Made by a program: the position numbers and the translations under genes. Under the pieces are notes generated by a model. The model saw nothing but the letters and a program-made list of their open reading frames with translations. It had not been told where the DNA came from and did not search any database. This document shows, piece by piece, positions 10,301 to 22,159 of a stretch of 64,000 nt of DNA. Source of the stretch: Ulva prolifera. Its lineage: Eukaryota > Chlorophyta > Ulvophyceae > Ulvales > Ulvaceae. Location: NCBI GenBank assembly GCA_023078555.1, contig CM041196.1, forward strand, positions 11,922,985-11,986,984. Direction: 5' to 3'. Position 1 is the first letter of the stretch. Each line of letters starts with the position of its first letter.

Positions 10301-13159
10301 GAATGATATCCTTATCACAAGACCGCACTAAAAACTCGTCCAACTCTGTAGTCGCAAGCAACTTGTACTTGCGTTTCTCCTCATCCCTCAACTTACCGCG
10401 CTCGGCCTTTTTCATGCGCTTTCCTTTCCCCAGGCTTTTCTCAGCTTCGTCAACATCCGCAGATGCGTTGACAGCATGCTGACCTTTCAGGCCTTTGAGG
10501 ACGCTCGCCAGTTTGTCATGGTACAAAGCCGACGACGGCGTGAGATTGTGCCCATGGACAACACTGACGAGGCATTCAATCCACAGGAACAGAGGCAGGC
10601 CGCTCGCGAGCAGCACAGCACGGAGTGACTCGAAAGCCACGCCGATCCTCCTCTCGATCATGCCATTACAGCGATGAGCGGCTGTGGGGGTCAAGCGGTG
10701 AGTGATACCACGACGCTGGAGGTAGAGTTTTAAGGCCGCAACCATGAACTCTCCCCCTTTGTCGGTGTGCAGGATGCGCACACCCGGCTCACCTGGTTTC
10801 ACCACATTCACCCGAATGCGTTCGATAATATAAGAGATCATGGCCGCAGCCTCACTCTTTTTGCGCAGACCGACCACGAAAGTATAACGGGTAAAGGCAC
10901 ACATCACAAACAAAACATATTTCACACCACCAATTCCTACTGGAGAGACAGGACCAGCTAAATCGGCGTGCAGTTGCTCACCAGGCCACTTGGCCTGGCC
11001 CATGAGCTCACGATCATTGGCAGAGAACTTGCCCGCAGGCACTTTGCCAATTCTGCAGCCGTGACACCGATTTCCTAGTGGCTCGGAATCGACATCCAAA
11101 TTTAAAAGACCATAAAATTCACTGTTGGATTGCATGCGCTTGAGAACCCAATTAGACTGGTGAAAAGACAAGTGTGCTAGAAAAGCAGGTTCCAGCAAGT
11201 ATGCATCATGCGGGACCTCAGCTCCCCCAGCATTGGGTCGCTGCAGGTCAATGGCCGCGACCGCCACATGATGCCACTGCTGTTGATCCTCAACAACTGA
11301 GGTCGGGCTGCTCTGGTTAGACCAGACTACCCCCCTATTGACAGGCGCACCGACGAGAGTAGGTTTGGTCTCTACTGCCATTTTGAACGCAAAGACAGGG
11401 TGACCATCCACATCTAGTTCTTGATATTTGACGTCATCTTCTACGTCGGTAGCCATATCACCCAGACCAGGAACATACAACACATTTCTACGCGTATCTA
11501 GGAACATCTGCTCGTGTCTAAGACCCATTGTGCTGAGCAGGTTGTACGGACATTCAGGAGCATAGTAAACACCAGGGATTTCCACATCCAGCGGATGCTT
11601 GTTCCCATGCTTGTCCACATAAGTACCCAGGTTCACCTGAATGGTTCCCCTGCCCATGATAGAAAGCTGCCCTGGTCCCGCGAGATTGGCAACTTTCTGA
11701 CACGGACCGTACTCAGTGAACATCTCACGATTTCCTACTATATGCATGTCCGACCCACTATCAACAATGATGTTCCACGGCAGAGACGCGTCCGGCTGTG
11801 GGTACTTGGCAGGCATTTCTATAGTGCAAACATCCTTGGCCGCAGCCTGTTTGCGTTGGGGGCAGTTCGCACGCAAATGTCCCTTCTTCTTGCAGAAGAA
11901 ACAGGTCCTGGTCTCCTCGCGAGGAGCCTGGCCAGCCGCGAGAGCGGCGACCACAGGACCATCACCACGGTGCTGCTTGCGCCAGCCATGGCCTGGTTTC
12001 CCCGCGGTCGCCCCAGACCTAGCCTGCAGCTGTCGCTGTGATTTGAGCAAGTCAGCATGCTCAGTCAAACGCGATATAATCACATGAGGGGAGGAGTGTT
12101 GAACTTCGCCGCGCACAGCGTTGAACTCCTCCCCCACCTCTAACAGTTTCAAACGAAGCCATCGCTGGCCCACATCGGCACCTAGTGCCTCCAGTTGAGT
12201 GTAAACACTCATCACCTCACCACAATATGTCGCGACATCTTTATTGTGTTGTGACAAAGAATTGAACCGACTCCACAGTCTGTGGATCTCGGCTTCAGTG
12301 CTAGGCCTATACTTCGCAGTTAAATAGGCCCATGCTTCACACAGGTGCGACATGCGATACACAGTCGTCCTATCCGCGTCAGGCAAAGACATTAGGACCT
12401 GTGTCCTCGCCCTAGCATGAACACGCTGTTCGTCCGCAGACGGTGCGTGCTGCAACAAATGGTCTAACTCGAATTGACCTAACCACAAAAAGACTTTCTG
12501 CTCGTACGCAACGAAGCTTTCGGTCTTAAAATTCCATTCAGGCAATTTCCCTTTGGTCAAGTCAGGCTCGCTACGTCCCCGAGATGCACGCAGCGCTTCG
12601 GTCAACGTCTCGAGCGTGATGTATGACTCAGTGTGACCGTGATCGTCAACAACATGAGAGGAAAAAGGCACCTGCTGGCTGCTCTGCCCAGTATGGGAGA
12701 GGGTCGTGGCCGGACAATTCGTCCGCCTCGGAGCAACATACCCGCAGGCTGTTCTCCGTCAGGGAGCTGCTGGTCAGCGTCCCTGTCGACGAGAGGCTGC
12801 TGGTCAGCATCGTCACGCCTCTCCTCGCGAGGAGAGTTGGCGTTGGAGTTGGCGTTTGAAAGAGACATCCTGCAGTAGGAACAGACGGTTGTTTGTTGCG
12901 CGCAGCAACTGACCGATGGGATTGCTCGCAAGCAGAACAGGTTGAGAAAATTAAGCGGACGCGTTCGCTTTTCTCAGCGCGGATCATTAAAACAAGCTTC
13001 TCGAATTGTGTCTAACAACAATATACTACGAGAAAGCTGAATGATGCCTGCGCTTTTGACCGCAGTCTGAGCGCCGGCAGATCAGTGGAATGCCCGCCGT
13101 GTCTGCGCGCAGACATTGGCCGACGGCTTCCTGAACAAGACCATAAACAGACATAACGC

Positions 13160-13177
13160 TAACAGTCACCGATACCA
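13160..13177 (-). other. Primer binding site of element A
   Basis: Directly inside the 5' LTR the minus strand reads TGGTATCGGTGA. It begins TGG, as needed to pair with a tRNA CCA end. The first seven bases fit the plant-type initiator tRNA-Met 3' end (GATACCA). The next five do not fit that tRNA as I know it but are shared with element B, so the host tRNA may differ. Confidence 0.7.
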
Positions 13178-13525
13178 TGTCAGAAATCAGTTCGCATCTG
13201 CAGGTCAGACGCGCAGTCTTAGGTCAGGTCAGGTAACCAGCATTCCATACCTGCTGCGCACAGAGGTAGAACCGAGGAATGCGGGGAGAATCAAGATACA
13301 GCTAGTACCGTGAAACAGTGATTATTGTGGTTACAGATCTCAGTGTGCACATGCTTATATGCACACTGAACACACAAGGTTACGGCGGGAAACCCTCGCG
13401 GGATCTCTCTCACCACATCGAGACAATCTCGGTTGGCGGCTTAATCCTGCACTGGATCCGCGGATCGTCCGTGCATGGGTGCACCTGTCACCACACTGCT
13501 GCCCGCAGGCTCATGCATTGTGACA
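13178..13525 (-). repeat. 5' LTR of element A
   Basis: 348 bp, almost identical to 6941-7288. About six substitutions were counted by eye, clustered in the last third. Confidence 0.93.
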
Positions 13526-13530
13526 CAGCG
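13526..13530. repeat. Target site duplication of element A (right)
   Basis: CAGCG, matching 6936-6940. Confidence 0.9.
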
Positions 13531-15954
13531 TGCTAGAAGCCCCGCACAGTCTAATTTTTAAAACTTAGATGATTCATGTCAGCTACTGCAACTGCCGTTG
13601 ATGAGCACGAGCCATGTCCTGGTGGGTCCAATAGGTGAGCTTCACTTTGGGGTTGTGCACGAAGAATAGCCTTGGTAACATCTTAGCTGGACCCCCTATA
13701 GCTTGCAAGTCCGGTCTGGTCTGACGTCCAATGTACTCCTCAACACATTCTGGGAGAGTCAGCAGCTCCGGCAATCGAAGGATTTGCTCAGCAGTCCCAT
13801 GGACTGCGTGAATAGTGATGTTGACATCCCGTCCCTTTATGATGTCGTCTGCCAACTCTGTATCCCGTAGATCTCGAAGAGCCAGCATGCGGATTCTGTG
13901 ACATTGCTTGTGTTGCCTACCGGCGCCGTGGAGACATGCCGCTTCGCGAATTGTTGAACATGGTCCGCCCTTATGTTGTCCGTGAGGTAGTTCCTCGGTC
14001 TGAGCATCATGCCATCACTCGCAATATCTACAATATGCTGTGGTTGTTGCATGCGACAGCCACTCTCGGGATCCATGTTTGGCAAGACGATTGCAGCATG
14101 CGCACCACGAAGAAGAGTCTCAGTAAGAAGTCGCTGCCGCCTGCTGTGCGTTGCGCCGCTGAAAAAGGGTCCACTGTAATCGGTCGTAGCTGTGACAAAC
14201 ACCCTGGCTGGCTGTTGCGGACAGGTGCCCCCTTGTCCAGTATTCTAAGCGCTGTGAGCTGCTTGCCCATGCTGTCTACCTCCCTCGTGGTGATGATGGA
14301 TGACACATTTTTTTCTGCCAGTCATAACCGCGCCGAGAGCCATGTGCCTTTGAGCCTCTTGAATCATGGCTTGGAGCCTACTGGATCTCTTGGCGTGTTG
14401 ATTTCTAAGTGTCAACGAGGTGCAATTGGTGCATTTCGCTACTGTCTTGTTTTCTTTATGGGCTGCTTCGATCGGACCCGTGTTGCTCTCTTGCACATCC
14501 GATCATGCACGTATCGCCCATTGAAAGAGTGGTTGTGGAAAAGGAGATTGCGAACATATATTGCACTGTTTTGTATGCAGCATTTACGGCACGATCGACT
14601 AACATGGAACGTGTTGTCAGACACATGTGATATCCAAACACTATGCACTACCACTTGGTGCCCCTGCATTGGGCCCGGGATCAGATTCTCCGGGCGCATC
14701 TCACCTGTAGACATCCGATTGTCAGCAAGCGCTCCGTAGCGTGTCTCAGTATCAGAAGAAACTTCAGCACGCGAGCTTGCCGGATGGCTTCGTCCGCGTC
14801 GTGCAGTTGGCTGAGGTACTCTCTCACTAGAGGGAGTCACATAGCTGATGTGGTTTTGCAGTTGGCGGACCTCAAACTCTGTCCAGCCCTTGTATGTCAA
14901 AATGGCTCTCAGGAGTGTGCTACCCAATGATGTGATCCTGTATTCAGCAGTTCCCCAAACTAAGCAGCTGTACGTGCACTAGGTATGAGTAGTCGGCAGT
15001 ATTGCATTGTGACTTCAGCGGTCGAATGAAGTTGGGTGCATACGATATACGCTGACCACCTTCAATATGTTATCTATGATTGCATCGAGTGGCAGGAGAT
15101 TACCTTGTGAGCGTCATGACCACCACAGTGTCCGTAGCTCCCGGCGGGGCGTCCACCACATACGTCCGGACGGCCCGCCCCATTTCATCGCAGCTCCTTC
15201 TTGTTTCCCGCTTCCAACGGTGTCACCCACACGCAGCAGTCCTCCTTTGAATGCGTATGGAAGAGGGGCGAACGGCGTCACTGAGAACCTTGCCAATTCA
15301 TCATACCAGAAATTCATTCGGTTCATCAACTGCTGTTGCGACATGTTTCCGGCCCTGGCAATCACGGCAACAATGGCCTACACAGCGAGGCAATTGATGT
15401 TGCTTGGGAATTTCACAGACAGCAGTTGCACGGCTGGCAATTGCATAGCTGATCAGTTGCTACAGCCCGGTGCAAGCCCCACTTGTAAACATCAGTGATG
15501 TCTCATTTGCATGAGGGCTGTACAACATCTCTTTCCGTGCCCACCCTAGCCTTCCGCACCTTCAACTTGTCTAATCCTAGACGCTACATGACCCCCAACT
15601 CCCAATGGTGGAGATAGTCAACACCCCACAGGCGATAGAGTTCCCCCAACCAAAATTGTGAGTCCGAGAAGAGATGTATCACTGCCGGTGTGGTCTCCTT
15701 CACCCGCGAATGTGCCGTAGTTCTGAGACATGGCGTCTCTTGCCAATTTGGGACCGATCACGTCAGTGGAAGCACGGAATACATTTGTCACAACAGTACT
15801 CAGTACCGTATCTCACACAAGCGGCAATGCTTTGGAATCTGTGTAGCTCACGCTCTCTCTTCAGCTCGGATTTCTTGCTTTTCATTCGGATGTGATTGTC
15901 GGCTTCTGCTGTGCGAGGGCAGCTCTCCTTCTCGGTGAGTTTGTGTGTGGCGAA
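13531..15954 (-). pseudogene. Plavaka-like transposase gene, middle and 3' part
   Basis: This is the minus-strand continuation of the gene at 22523-23450, separated from it by element B. The frame crosses the insertion point in register, and a stop is reached near 15764. Further down, fragments in other frames carry words typical of Tnp2/Plavaka transposases as I recall the family. Examples are a YLHHWELGVM motif (about 15.6 kb, like the family's LH..~G), an RMNFWYDEL...F.GG block (15114-15365), WTEFEVRQLQNHI (about 14.9 kb) and minus frames at 14028-14306, 13837-14202 and 13583-13888. Several frame changes are present; some may be introns. These enzymes cut and paste their own transposon. 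I see no ends of that transposon. Confidence 0.5.
15950..15954. repeat. Target site duplication of element B (left)
   Basis: GCGAA immediately left of the LTR start TGTTAG; repeated at 22523-22527 after the other LTR end. Confidence 0.92.
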
Positions 15955-16303
15955 TGTTAGAAAGGCTATCCTTCGTCAGGTCAGACACGCAGTCCTTACG
16001 TCAAGTCAGGAGACCAGCATCTCATACCTGCTGCGCACAGAGGTAGAACCAGAGAGATGCACGGGGAGACAGAGTACAGCCAGTACCGTGAAACAGTAAG
16101 AATAATGGTTACAGCTCTCCAGTGTGCACAGCCATATATGCACACTGAATAGTCAAGATTACGGCGGGAGATCCTCGCAGGATCTCCCTCACTACTCCGG
16201 GACAATCCGGCTGGCGGCTTACCCCTACACATGATCCGCGGATCATCCGTGCATGGGTGCACCTGTCACCACGCTGCTGCCCGCAGGCGCATGCATTGTG
16301 ACA
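15955..16303 (-). repeat. 3' LTR of element B
   Basis: 349 bp, TGTTA...TGACA. It contains three inverted repeats: AGTGTGCA...TGCACACT enclosing CATATA (16121-16146), GGAGATCC-TCGCA-GGATCTCC (16167-16187) and ATGATCCGCGGATCAT (16231-16246). Confidence 0.95.
16121..16246 (-). promoter_or_regulatory. Palindrome cluster with TATA-like core in LTR B
   Basis: Three inverted repeats lie in 126 bp. The first puts a CATATA motif in its loop, a plausible core promoter position within the LTR. Element A keeps the first and third in altered form, and the solo LTR at 60.8 kb keeps traces of both. Promoter function is inferred from LTR biology only. Confidence 0.4.
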
Positions 16304-16320
16304 CTCCCCCATAAACCCAA

Positions 16321-19300
16321 CTAAGTCTCCACTAGCTGGAGTTTATTACGAACTTCCTGCAAGGCAGGTCCGGGCAGCACTTTGGTAAACACATCCGCTA
16401 ACTGATCAACAGTGCCTACCCATGCTACCTTAAGTTCATCCATCTGGACGTATTCCCGCACTCGCAAGTGCCGCACACGAATGTGCTTGGATCTGTCAGT
16501 GGACACAGCATTCACTGCCAAAATATTGGCACTCTTATTATCTCCCCACAGAGTCGGCTTATGTGGGGCAAGCTTCACATCGAGAAGCAATTGCTTCATC
16601 CACATGAGCTCGTTGGCTGTTGCGCTCATCGCAATGAGCTCAGCCTCTGTTGTATCCCCAGCCACTATACTCTGCTTTTTCGAACGCCAGAGAACACAGT
16701 TCCCATACACCCGAACAATCATACCAGATACACTCTTTAGATCCGCAGAATTCGCAAAATCCGCATCTGAAAAAGCCTCTAGTAAACACCCATGTCCCTC
16801 AGAGCCTACAAATTTTATTCCTAGATTTTTCGTGGACTGCAGGTATCTCAGAACATGTTGCACGGCAGACCAATGTTCCTTCAGACTACTAGACATGTGC
16901 CGGGCCAGGGCATGTGCCACATAGCTCAGGTCAGGTCGTGTCACTCCTGCAATATACTGGATGCTTCCTACAGCACTCATGAACCTGGAATGCTCAGCAG
17001 CACTGGCTTTTTCCAGGTCAGGATGCTCTTTCACACTCCTTAGCTGTTGCCGCGGCACTAATGGAGTGGGAGATTTACGACAGTCAGACATGCTGTACTT
17101 GTCCAGCAAGTTCTGGATTTTGTTACGTTGCGTCATTGTGATTGTTTTGGCCTTTCGATCACGCGTGATCTCAGTGCCAAGTGCCCAAGACAGGTCACCT
17201 AGATCTCTGCCTTCAAATTTCGTGAGAATGACACTGATGATTTCCTGCAGCCCCGCGGAGCAACTGAAAATGAATAAGTCATCTACCCACAGAAAAATGA
17301 GACATCGACCAGTTGTTCTGACATACAGTCCAGGATCACTTTGTGCGCACACAAATCCCAGTTCAGCCAAGACCTTTACTAAAGCTTTATGCCACTCGCG
17401 AGCGGCTTGCTTCAGGCCATACAGTGTTTTATGTAATTTCCATACACGTGCTGTCCCGTCTGTGAAGTACGGGGGCTGTTCAACGAAAACCTCTTCCTCC
17501 AGGTCACCGTTAAGAAAAGCACACTGTATGTCTATATGCCTAATCTCCAAATCCTCCTGAGCAGCAATGGACAGCAACACACGCAGTGTCGCGTAACTAC
17601 CGACAGGGGACCAAGTCTCGAAGAAATCTATCCCTTCTACCTGAGAAAAACCACGAGCTACATAACGTGCCTTGTAACGCTGAATCTCACCAGCGGGTCC
17701 GCGCTTGATCTTGAACACCCACTTGCCCGAGATAGCTTTCTTACCCGCAGGCAGATAGCACAACATAAAAGTCCCGTGCTCACCCAGTGCTTCCACCTCC
17801 TCCTGCATGGCACGCAGCCAAGCATCCCTGTCTGGACCCGCGAGTCCTTCCTTCATAGAAGGCAGATCAGGGTCGGAAGGCTTCTGCTTCCTAGCGGCAG
17901 CTGCTCTGCGCGACCCACGACGCTGGGCACTGTGCTGCTCACCAGGCTCCCCATGCTGATGCTTCAGGCCTGCACCGGACACTCCACAGTCAGCCGCGGC
18001 TGATGTGTCCTGGTTGCAGCCTGGAGACTTGATGTCAGCTACTACTGTTTCACTACTAGCATGATCAGAGCCCGCGGGCTCATGCACAGCAGCTACATCC
18101 ACAGCCAAAGGAACAAGGCGTCTACGTACAAGAGGATTGATTTTAATGCGGGGAAGAGCAGCTGGAATGGCTCTTACCTCATCAGGCAAATCAACCCCGA
18201 CAGCGGCAGAGGGGGCAGCCTGGATCTCTCCCCCTAATTCGGATCCGGACTCCATCTCAATTTCGTCTGGCTCATCCTCCCAGGAAGGTCTCAGCCCCTC
18301 AGCCCCTCGCAGGGGCTTAGCTACTGCTCCCGCGCCAGATGCTGAGGCCGCAGCCGAATTACTCCCTGATCGAACCCGCTGAGCCTCGCGATTCTGATGA
18401 GCCGCAGCCCGTTCATCATCGCTGATGGTGTACTCCTCCATCTCATCCGCATCGTCCTCATCATAGATGCCAGGACCGTCGTCGTCATCATCGTCGTCCA
18501 TGGAATCATCAGACGACAGTGAAGGCATGGGCAGGACAGATGCAGCTTTGATGCCAGGGTCATGGAGCCGGGCATTGCGAGTCACCACATACTCGACAGT
18601 GCGTGCTGGAGGGGCCCCAGATAGGCGCGCCTGGCCTGGGACCCGAGGAGGAACTTCAACGTCAGGGTGGGCAGCTGCACGAGCAATCGCACGCGTGCGA
18701 TGCATGGTGTGCCTGGCCACCTCCGGTGTTTCCCGCGCAGGGTCACGCCGGAGCACCTCAGCGGAGGAACCTGCGCCAAAACGTGGAGAGTACACTGTCT
18801 CATCAGGCAGTGCGTCCTGTCTGAACGTCATGTCCATGACAGGGACTCTACCATGACCTGGGGGGGCGTGCGAGAATTCACGCAGACGTCGCAGCACTCC
18901 CCCATCATGTGTGGAGTCAGTGACGAACGAGGGGACATCACTGTCAGTCACGCGGACACCCTCGTCATCACCCTCAAAGACAACCTGTAGGGAGTTCGCA
19001 AACTCTGCAGGTTCTCTCTTGTCCACAACAGCGGACGCATCGTACTTACGTACGTGTCGGATCATCTGATCCGTGGTGCACATGATTTGCCGCACCACCA
19101 CAACCCTACCCCCAGGAACGTCCTGGGCGTACACACGCTGCATGCTGGGCCCCAGCCCAGCACCAACCCAGTATGCTACCATACCCCTCGCGGACAATTT
19201 CCGCAAGTGATCATCCCTAGGGTACGCATACACCTCAACCCCCCATGGACGCTGCTGCTTCACCAAATCCTGGAACACCTCAACGGAGGTGTCTCTGAAA

Positions 19301-21867
19301 AAAGACATGTAGGGAATGATATCCCTGTCACAAGACCTGGTCAAAAACTCGTCCAGTTCTGTCATAGTGAGCAACTCCCACTTGCGCTTCTCCTCCTCCC
19401 GCAACTTATCACGTTCGGCCTTTTTCATGCGCTTATTAGCCCGCTCAGCCTGCTGTACATCCGCAGCTGTATTAGCATCACGCTGAGCTTTCTGGGCTTT
19501 CATCATTATTGCCAGTTTGTCATGGTACAGCGCCGAGCACGGCGTGAGATTGTGACCATGGATGACACTGGCAAGGCATTCAATCCACAGAAACAGAGGA
19601 AGACCGCTCGCAAGCAGTACAGCTCGGACCGCCTCGAAGGCAATACCGATCCTCCGCTCGATCATGCCATTACAGCGATGATCAGCCGTGGGGGTGGTGC
19701 GGTGAGTAATGCCACGACGCTGGAGGTAGAGCTTTAAGGCCTCAACCATGAACTCTCCTCCTTTGTCGGTGTGAAGGATGCGCACACCCGGTTCACCTGG
19801 CTTCACCACATTCACCCGAATGCGCTCAATGATGTAAGAGATCATGGCCGCAGCCTCACTCTTCTTACGCAGACCGACAATGAAAGTATAACGCGTGAAG
19901 GCGCACATCACAAACAAAACATACTTCACACCGCCGATCCCAACTGGAGTGATGGGACCAGCCAAATCAGCATGCAATTGCTCGCCAGGGTATTTCGCCT
20001 GGCCTAAGAGCTCACGATTATTGGCTGAGATTTTGCCCGCGGGCACTTTGCCAATTCTGCAGCCGTGACAACGATTCCCCATTGGCTCGGGGTCAACTTT
20101 CAAATTCAGGTCACCATAAAAATCACTATTTGACTGCATCCTTTTTAAGACCCACGTCGACTGATGAAACGACAAATGAGCTAAGAATGCAGGTTCCAAC
20201 AAGTAAGCATCATGTGGGACCTCAGCTCCCCCAGCATTGGGACGCTTCAGGTCGATTGCCGCAGCGGCCACATGACACCACTGATTTTGATCTGCCACAA
20301 CAGAGGTCGGACTGCTCTGGTCAGACCACACCACTCCCCTGTTGACAGGATGACCCTCAAGAACAGGCTTCTTGAGGGAACACATTTTGAAAGCAAAGAC
20401 GCGACAGTTATCCTCATCCAGCTCCTGGTGTTTGGACGCATCCTCAATACCAGTAGCCATATCTCCGAAACCGGGGACATACAACACACTCCTACGCGTG
20501 TCTAAGTAAATCTTCTCGTGACGAAGACCCATAGTACTCAGTATGTTGTATGGACACTCAGGGGCATAGTACACACCCGGGATTTCCACATCCAGAGGAT
20601 GCGTATTCCCATGCTCATCTACATAGGTGCCCAGGTTCACCTGAATGGTTCCCCTGCCCATAATGGGGATCTTGCCTGGTCCCGCGGGATTGGCAGTTCT
20701 CTGGCACGGACCATACTCAGTGAACATGTCGCGATTGCCAACAATGTGAATGTCAGAACCACTATCAATGATAAAATTCCATGGTGCTAATGCATCATGA
20801 TCCGGGAACTCTTCAGGCAGTTCTACAGCACAAACATCTTTGGCCGCGGCCTGTTTGCGCTGGGGGCAGTTCGCACGCAAGTGTCCCTTCTTCTTGCAGA
20901 AGAAGCAGGTCCTGGTCTCCTCGCGAGGAGCCTTGCCAGCGTCAAGCGCGGCGACCGCAGGACCGTCGCCTCGCTGCTGATTGCGCCAGCCTTGGCCTGG
21001 TTTGCCCGCGGGCGGTCCAGACCTAGCCTGCAGCCGCTGCTGCTTGAGCAAATCAGCATGCTCAGTCAAACGTGCAATGATGACATGGGGGGAGGAGTGT
21101 TGGACTTCGCCGCGCACGGCATTGAACTCCTCCCCCACTTCTAAAAGTTTTAATCGGAGCCATCGCTGGCCCACATCGGCACCTAGTGCCTCCAATTGAG
21201 TGTACACACTCATCACTTCACCACAATAAGACCCAACGTCTCTATTGCGCTGTGACAAAGAGTTGAAGCGACTCCACAGTCTGTGGATCTCGGCTTCAGT
21301 GCTAGGCCTATACTTTGCAGTAAGATAGGCCCATGCCTCACACAGATGTGACATGCGATAGACAGTGGTCCTATCCGCGTCAGGCAAAGACATGAGGACT
21401 TGAGTCCTTGCTCTAGCGTGGACACGCTGTTCGTCCGCGGACGGTGCGTGCTGCAACAGATGATCTAACTCGAACTGTCCTAACCACAGAAAGACTTTCT
21501 GCTCGTACGCAACGAAGCTTTCGGTCTTAAAATTCCATTCAGGCAATTTTCCTTTAGACAAATCAGGCTCGTTACGTCCCCGAGATGCACGCAGTGCTTC
21601 GGTCAACGTCTCGAGCGTAATGAATGACTCAGTGTGACCATGATCGTTCACAACATGAGAGGAAAAGGGCACCTGCTGGCTGCTCTGCCCAGTCTGGGAA
21701 GAGGAACGTGGTCGGATAACTCGTCCGCCACGAAGTAACATGCCCGCGGGCTGTTCTTCGTCAGGGAGCTGTTGCTCAGCTTCCCTGTCGACGAATGGCT
21801 GCTGATCAGCCTCGCCCTGCCTCTCCTCGCGAGGAGCGTTGGCGTTAGAGCGATCGGAGTTAGACAT
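16321..21867 (-). CDS. Gag-Pol polyprotein of Copia element B
   Basis: One open frame of 1848 codons if started at the ATG at 21867. The frame is open 39 codons further, to an upstream ATG at 21984, but similarity to element A starts at MS near 21867. Order by approximate residue: gag (80-330), CCHC zinc knuckle CFFCKKKGHLRANC (about 350), protease IIDSGSD (about 390), GAG-pre-integrase with a HxxC-type finger (about 600), integrase with DLAG, HTDKGGEFM and a downstream Glu (650-800), a long acidic and serine-rich linker (1050-1350), reverse transcriptase with FLWVDDLF (about 1400-1600), and RNase H with SDADFA, TEAEL and WGDNKSA (1700-1830). It makes the particle and copies and integrates the element. 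The linker between integrase and RT is unusually long. Confidence 0.95.
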   Translation of the reverse strand: MSNSDRSNANAPREERQGEADQQPFVDREAEQQLPDEEQPAGMLLRGGRVIRPRSSSQTGQSSQQVPFSSHVVNDHGHTESFITLETLTEALRASRGRNEPDLSKGKLPEWNFKTESFVAYEQKVFLWLGQFELDHLLQHAPSADEQRVHARARTQVLMSLPDADRTTVYRMSHLCEAWAYLTAKYRPSTEAEIHRLWSRFNSLSQRNRDVGSYCGEVMSVYTQLEALGADVGQRWLRLKLLEVGEEFNAVRGEVQHSSPHVIIARLTEHADLLKQQRLQARSGPPAGKPGQGWRNQQRGDGPAVAALDAGKAPREETRTCFFCKKKGHLRANCPQRKQAAAKDVCAVELPEEFPDHDALAPWNFIIDSGSDIHIVGNRDMFTEYGPCQRTANPAGPGKIPIMGRGTIQVNLGTYVDEHGNTHPLDVEIPGVYYAPECPYNILSTMGLRHEKIYLDTRRSVLYVPGFGDMATGIEDASKHQELDEDNCRVFAFKMCSLKKPVLEGHPVNRGVVWSDQSSPTSVVADQNQWCHVAAAAIDLKRPNAGGAEVPHDAYLLEPAFLAHLSFHQSTWVLKRMQSNSDFYGDLNLKVDPEPMGNRCHGCRIGKVPAGKISANNRELLGQAKYPGEQLHADLAGPITPVGIGGVKYVLFVMCAFTRYTFIVGLRKKSEAAAMISYIIERIRVNVVKPGEPGVRILHTDKGGEFMVEALKLYLQRRGITHRTTPTADHRCNGMIERRIGIAFEAVRAVLLASGLPLFLWIECLASVIHGHNLTPCSALYHDKLAIMMKAQKAQRDANTAADVQQAERANKRMKKAERDKLREEEKRKWELLTMTELDEFLTRSCDRDIIPYMSFFRDTSVEVFQDLVKQQRPWGVEVYAYPRDDHLRKLSARGMVAYWVGAGLGPSMQRVYAQDVPGGRVVVVRQIMCTTDQMIRHVRKYDASAVVDKREPAEFANSLQVVFEGDDEGVRVTDSDVPSFVTDSTHDGGVLRRLREFSHAPPGHGRVPVMDMTFRQDALPDETVYSPRFGAGSSAEVLRRDPARETPEVARHTMHRTRAIARAAAHPDVEVPPRVPGQARLSGAPPARTVEYVVTRNARLHDPGIKAASVLPMPSLSSDDSMDDDDDDDGPGIYDEDDADEMEEYTISDDERAAAHQNREAQRVRSGSNSAAASASGAGAVAKPLRGAEGLRPSWEDEPDEIEMESGSELGGEIQAAPSAAVGVDLPDEVRAIPAALPRIKINPLVRRRLVPLAVDVAAVHEPAGSDHASSETVVADIKSPGCNQDTSAAADCGVSGAGLKHQHGEPGEQHSAQRRGSRRAAAARKQKPSDPDLPSMKEGLAGPDRDAWLRAMQEEVEALGEHGTFMLCYLPAGKKAISGKWVFKIKRGPAGEIQRYKARYVARGFSQVEGIDFFETWSPVGSYATLRVLLSIAAQEDLEIRHIDIQCAFLNGDLEEEVFVEQPPYFTDGTARVWKLHKTLYGLKQAAREWHKALVKVLAELGFVCAQSDPGLYVRTTGRCLIFLWVDDLFIFSCSAGLQEIISVILTKFEGRDLGDLSWALGTEITRDRKAKTITMTQRNKIQNLLDKYSMSDCRKSPTPLVPRQQLRSVKEHPDLEKASAAEHSRFMSAVGSIQYIAGVTRPDLSYVAHALARHMSSSLKEHWSAVQHVLRYLQSTKNLGIKFVGSEGHGCLLEAFSDADFANSADLKSVSGMIVRVYGNCVLWRSKKQSIVAGDTTEAELIAMSATANELMWMKQLLLDVKLAPHKPTLWGDNKSANILAVNAVSTDRSKHIRVRHLRVREYVQMDELKVAWVGTVDQLADVFTKVLPGPALQEVRNKLQLVET

Positions 21868-22159
21868 CCTGCAGTAGGACGGAGGGTGGTTTGTCGCGCG
21901 CAGCAAACTAAACCATGGGATGGCTCGCAAGCCTACAGGTTGAGAAAATAAACGAACGCATTCGCTTTTCCCAGCGCCGATCATTAAAGCAAGCGTCTCG
22001 AATTGTATCTAATAACAATGTGCTACGAGTTCGCCTAATGATGCCTGCGCTTATGACCGCGGTCTGAGCGCCGGCAGAACAGTGGAATGCCCGCCGTGTC
22101 TGCGCACAGACTTTGGCCGACGGCTTCCTGAACAAGACCGTAAAAGACATAGCGCAAAC

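Larger units (their letters stand above)
6941..13525 (-). mobile_element. Copia element A, nearly complete
   Basis: This is a Ty1/Copia LTR retrotransposon of about 6.6 kb on the minus strand. Its 348-bp LTRs begin TGTCA and end TGACA, and a CAGCG target duplication flanks it. Parts in order on the minus strand are gag with a CCHC knuckle, aspartic protease (DSGSD), GAG-pre-integrase and integrase (about 9.9-12.7 kb), an acidic linker (about 8.8-9.8 kb), and reverse transcriptase and RNase H (about 7.3-8.8 kb). RNase H follows RT and integrase precedes it, which defines Copia. The coding region is broken, by about two breaks. The LTRs differ at about 6 of 348 sites, so insertion is fairly recent. 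It is closely related to element B. Confidence 0.95.

Noticed and set aside
15996-16262. 88-codon ORF found identically at 22215-22481
   Set aside because: It is simply the two identical LTRs of element B read on the minus strand, not a gene.
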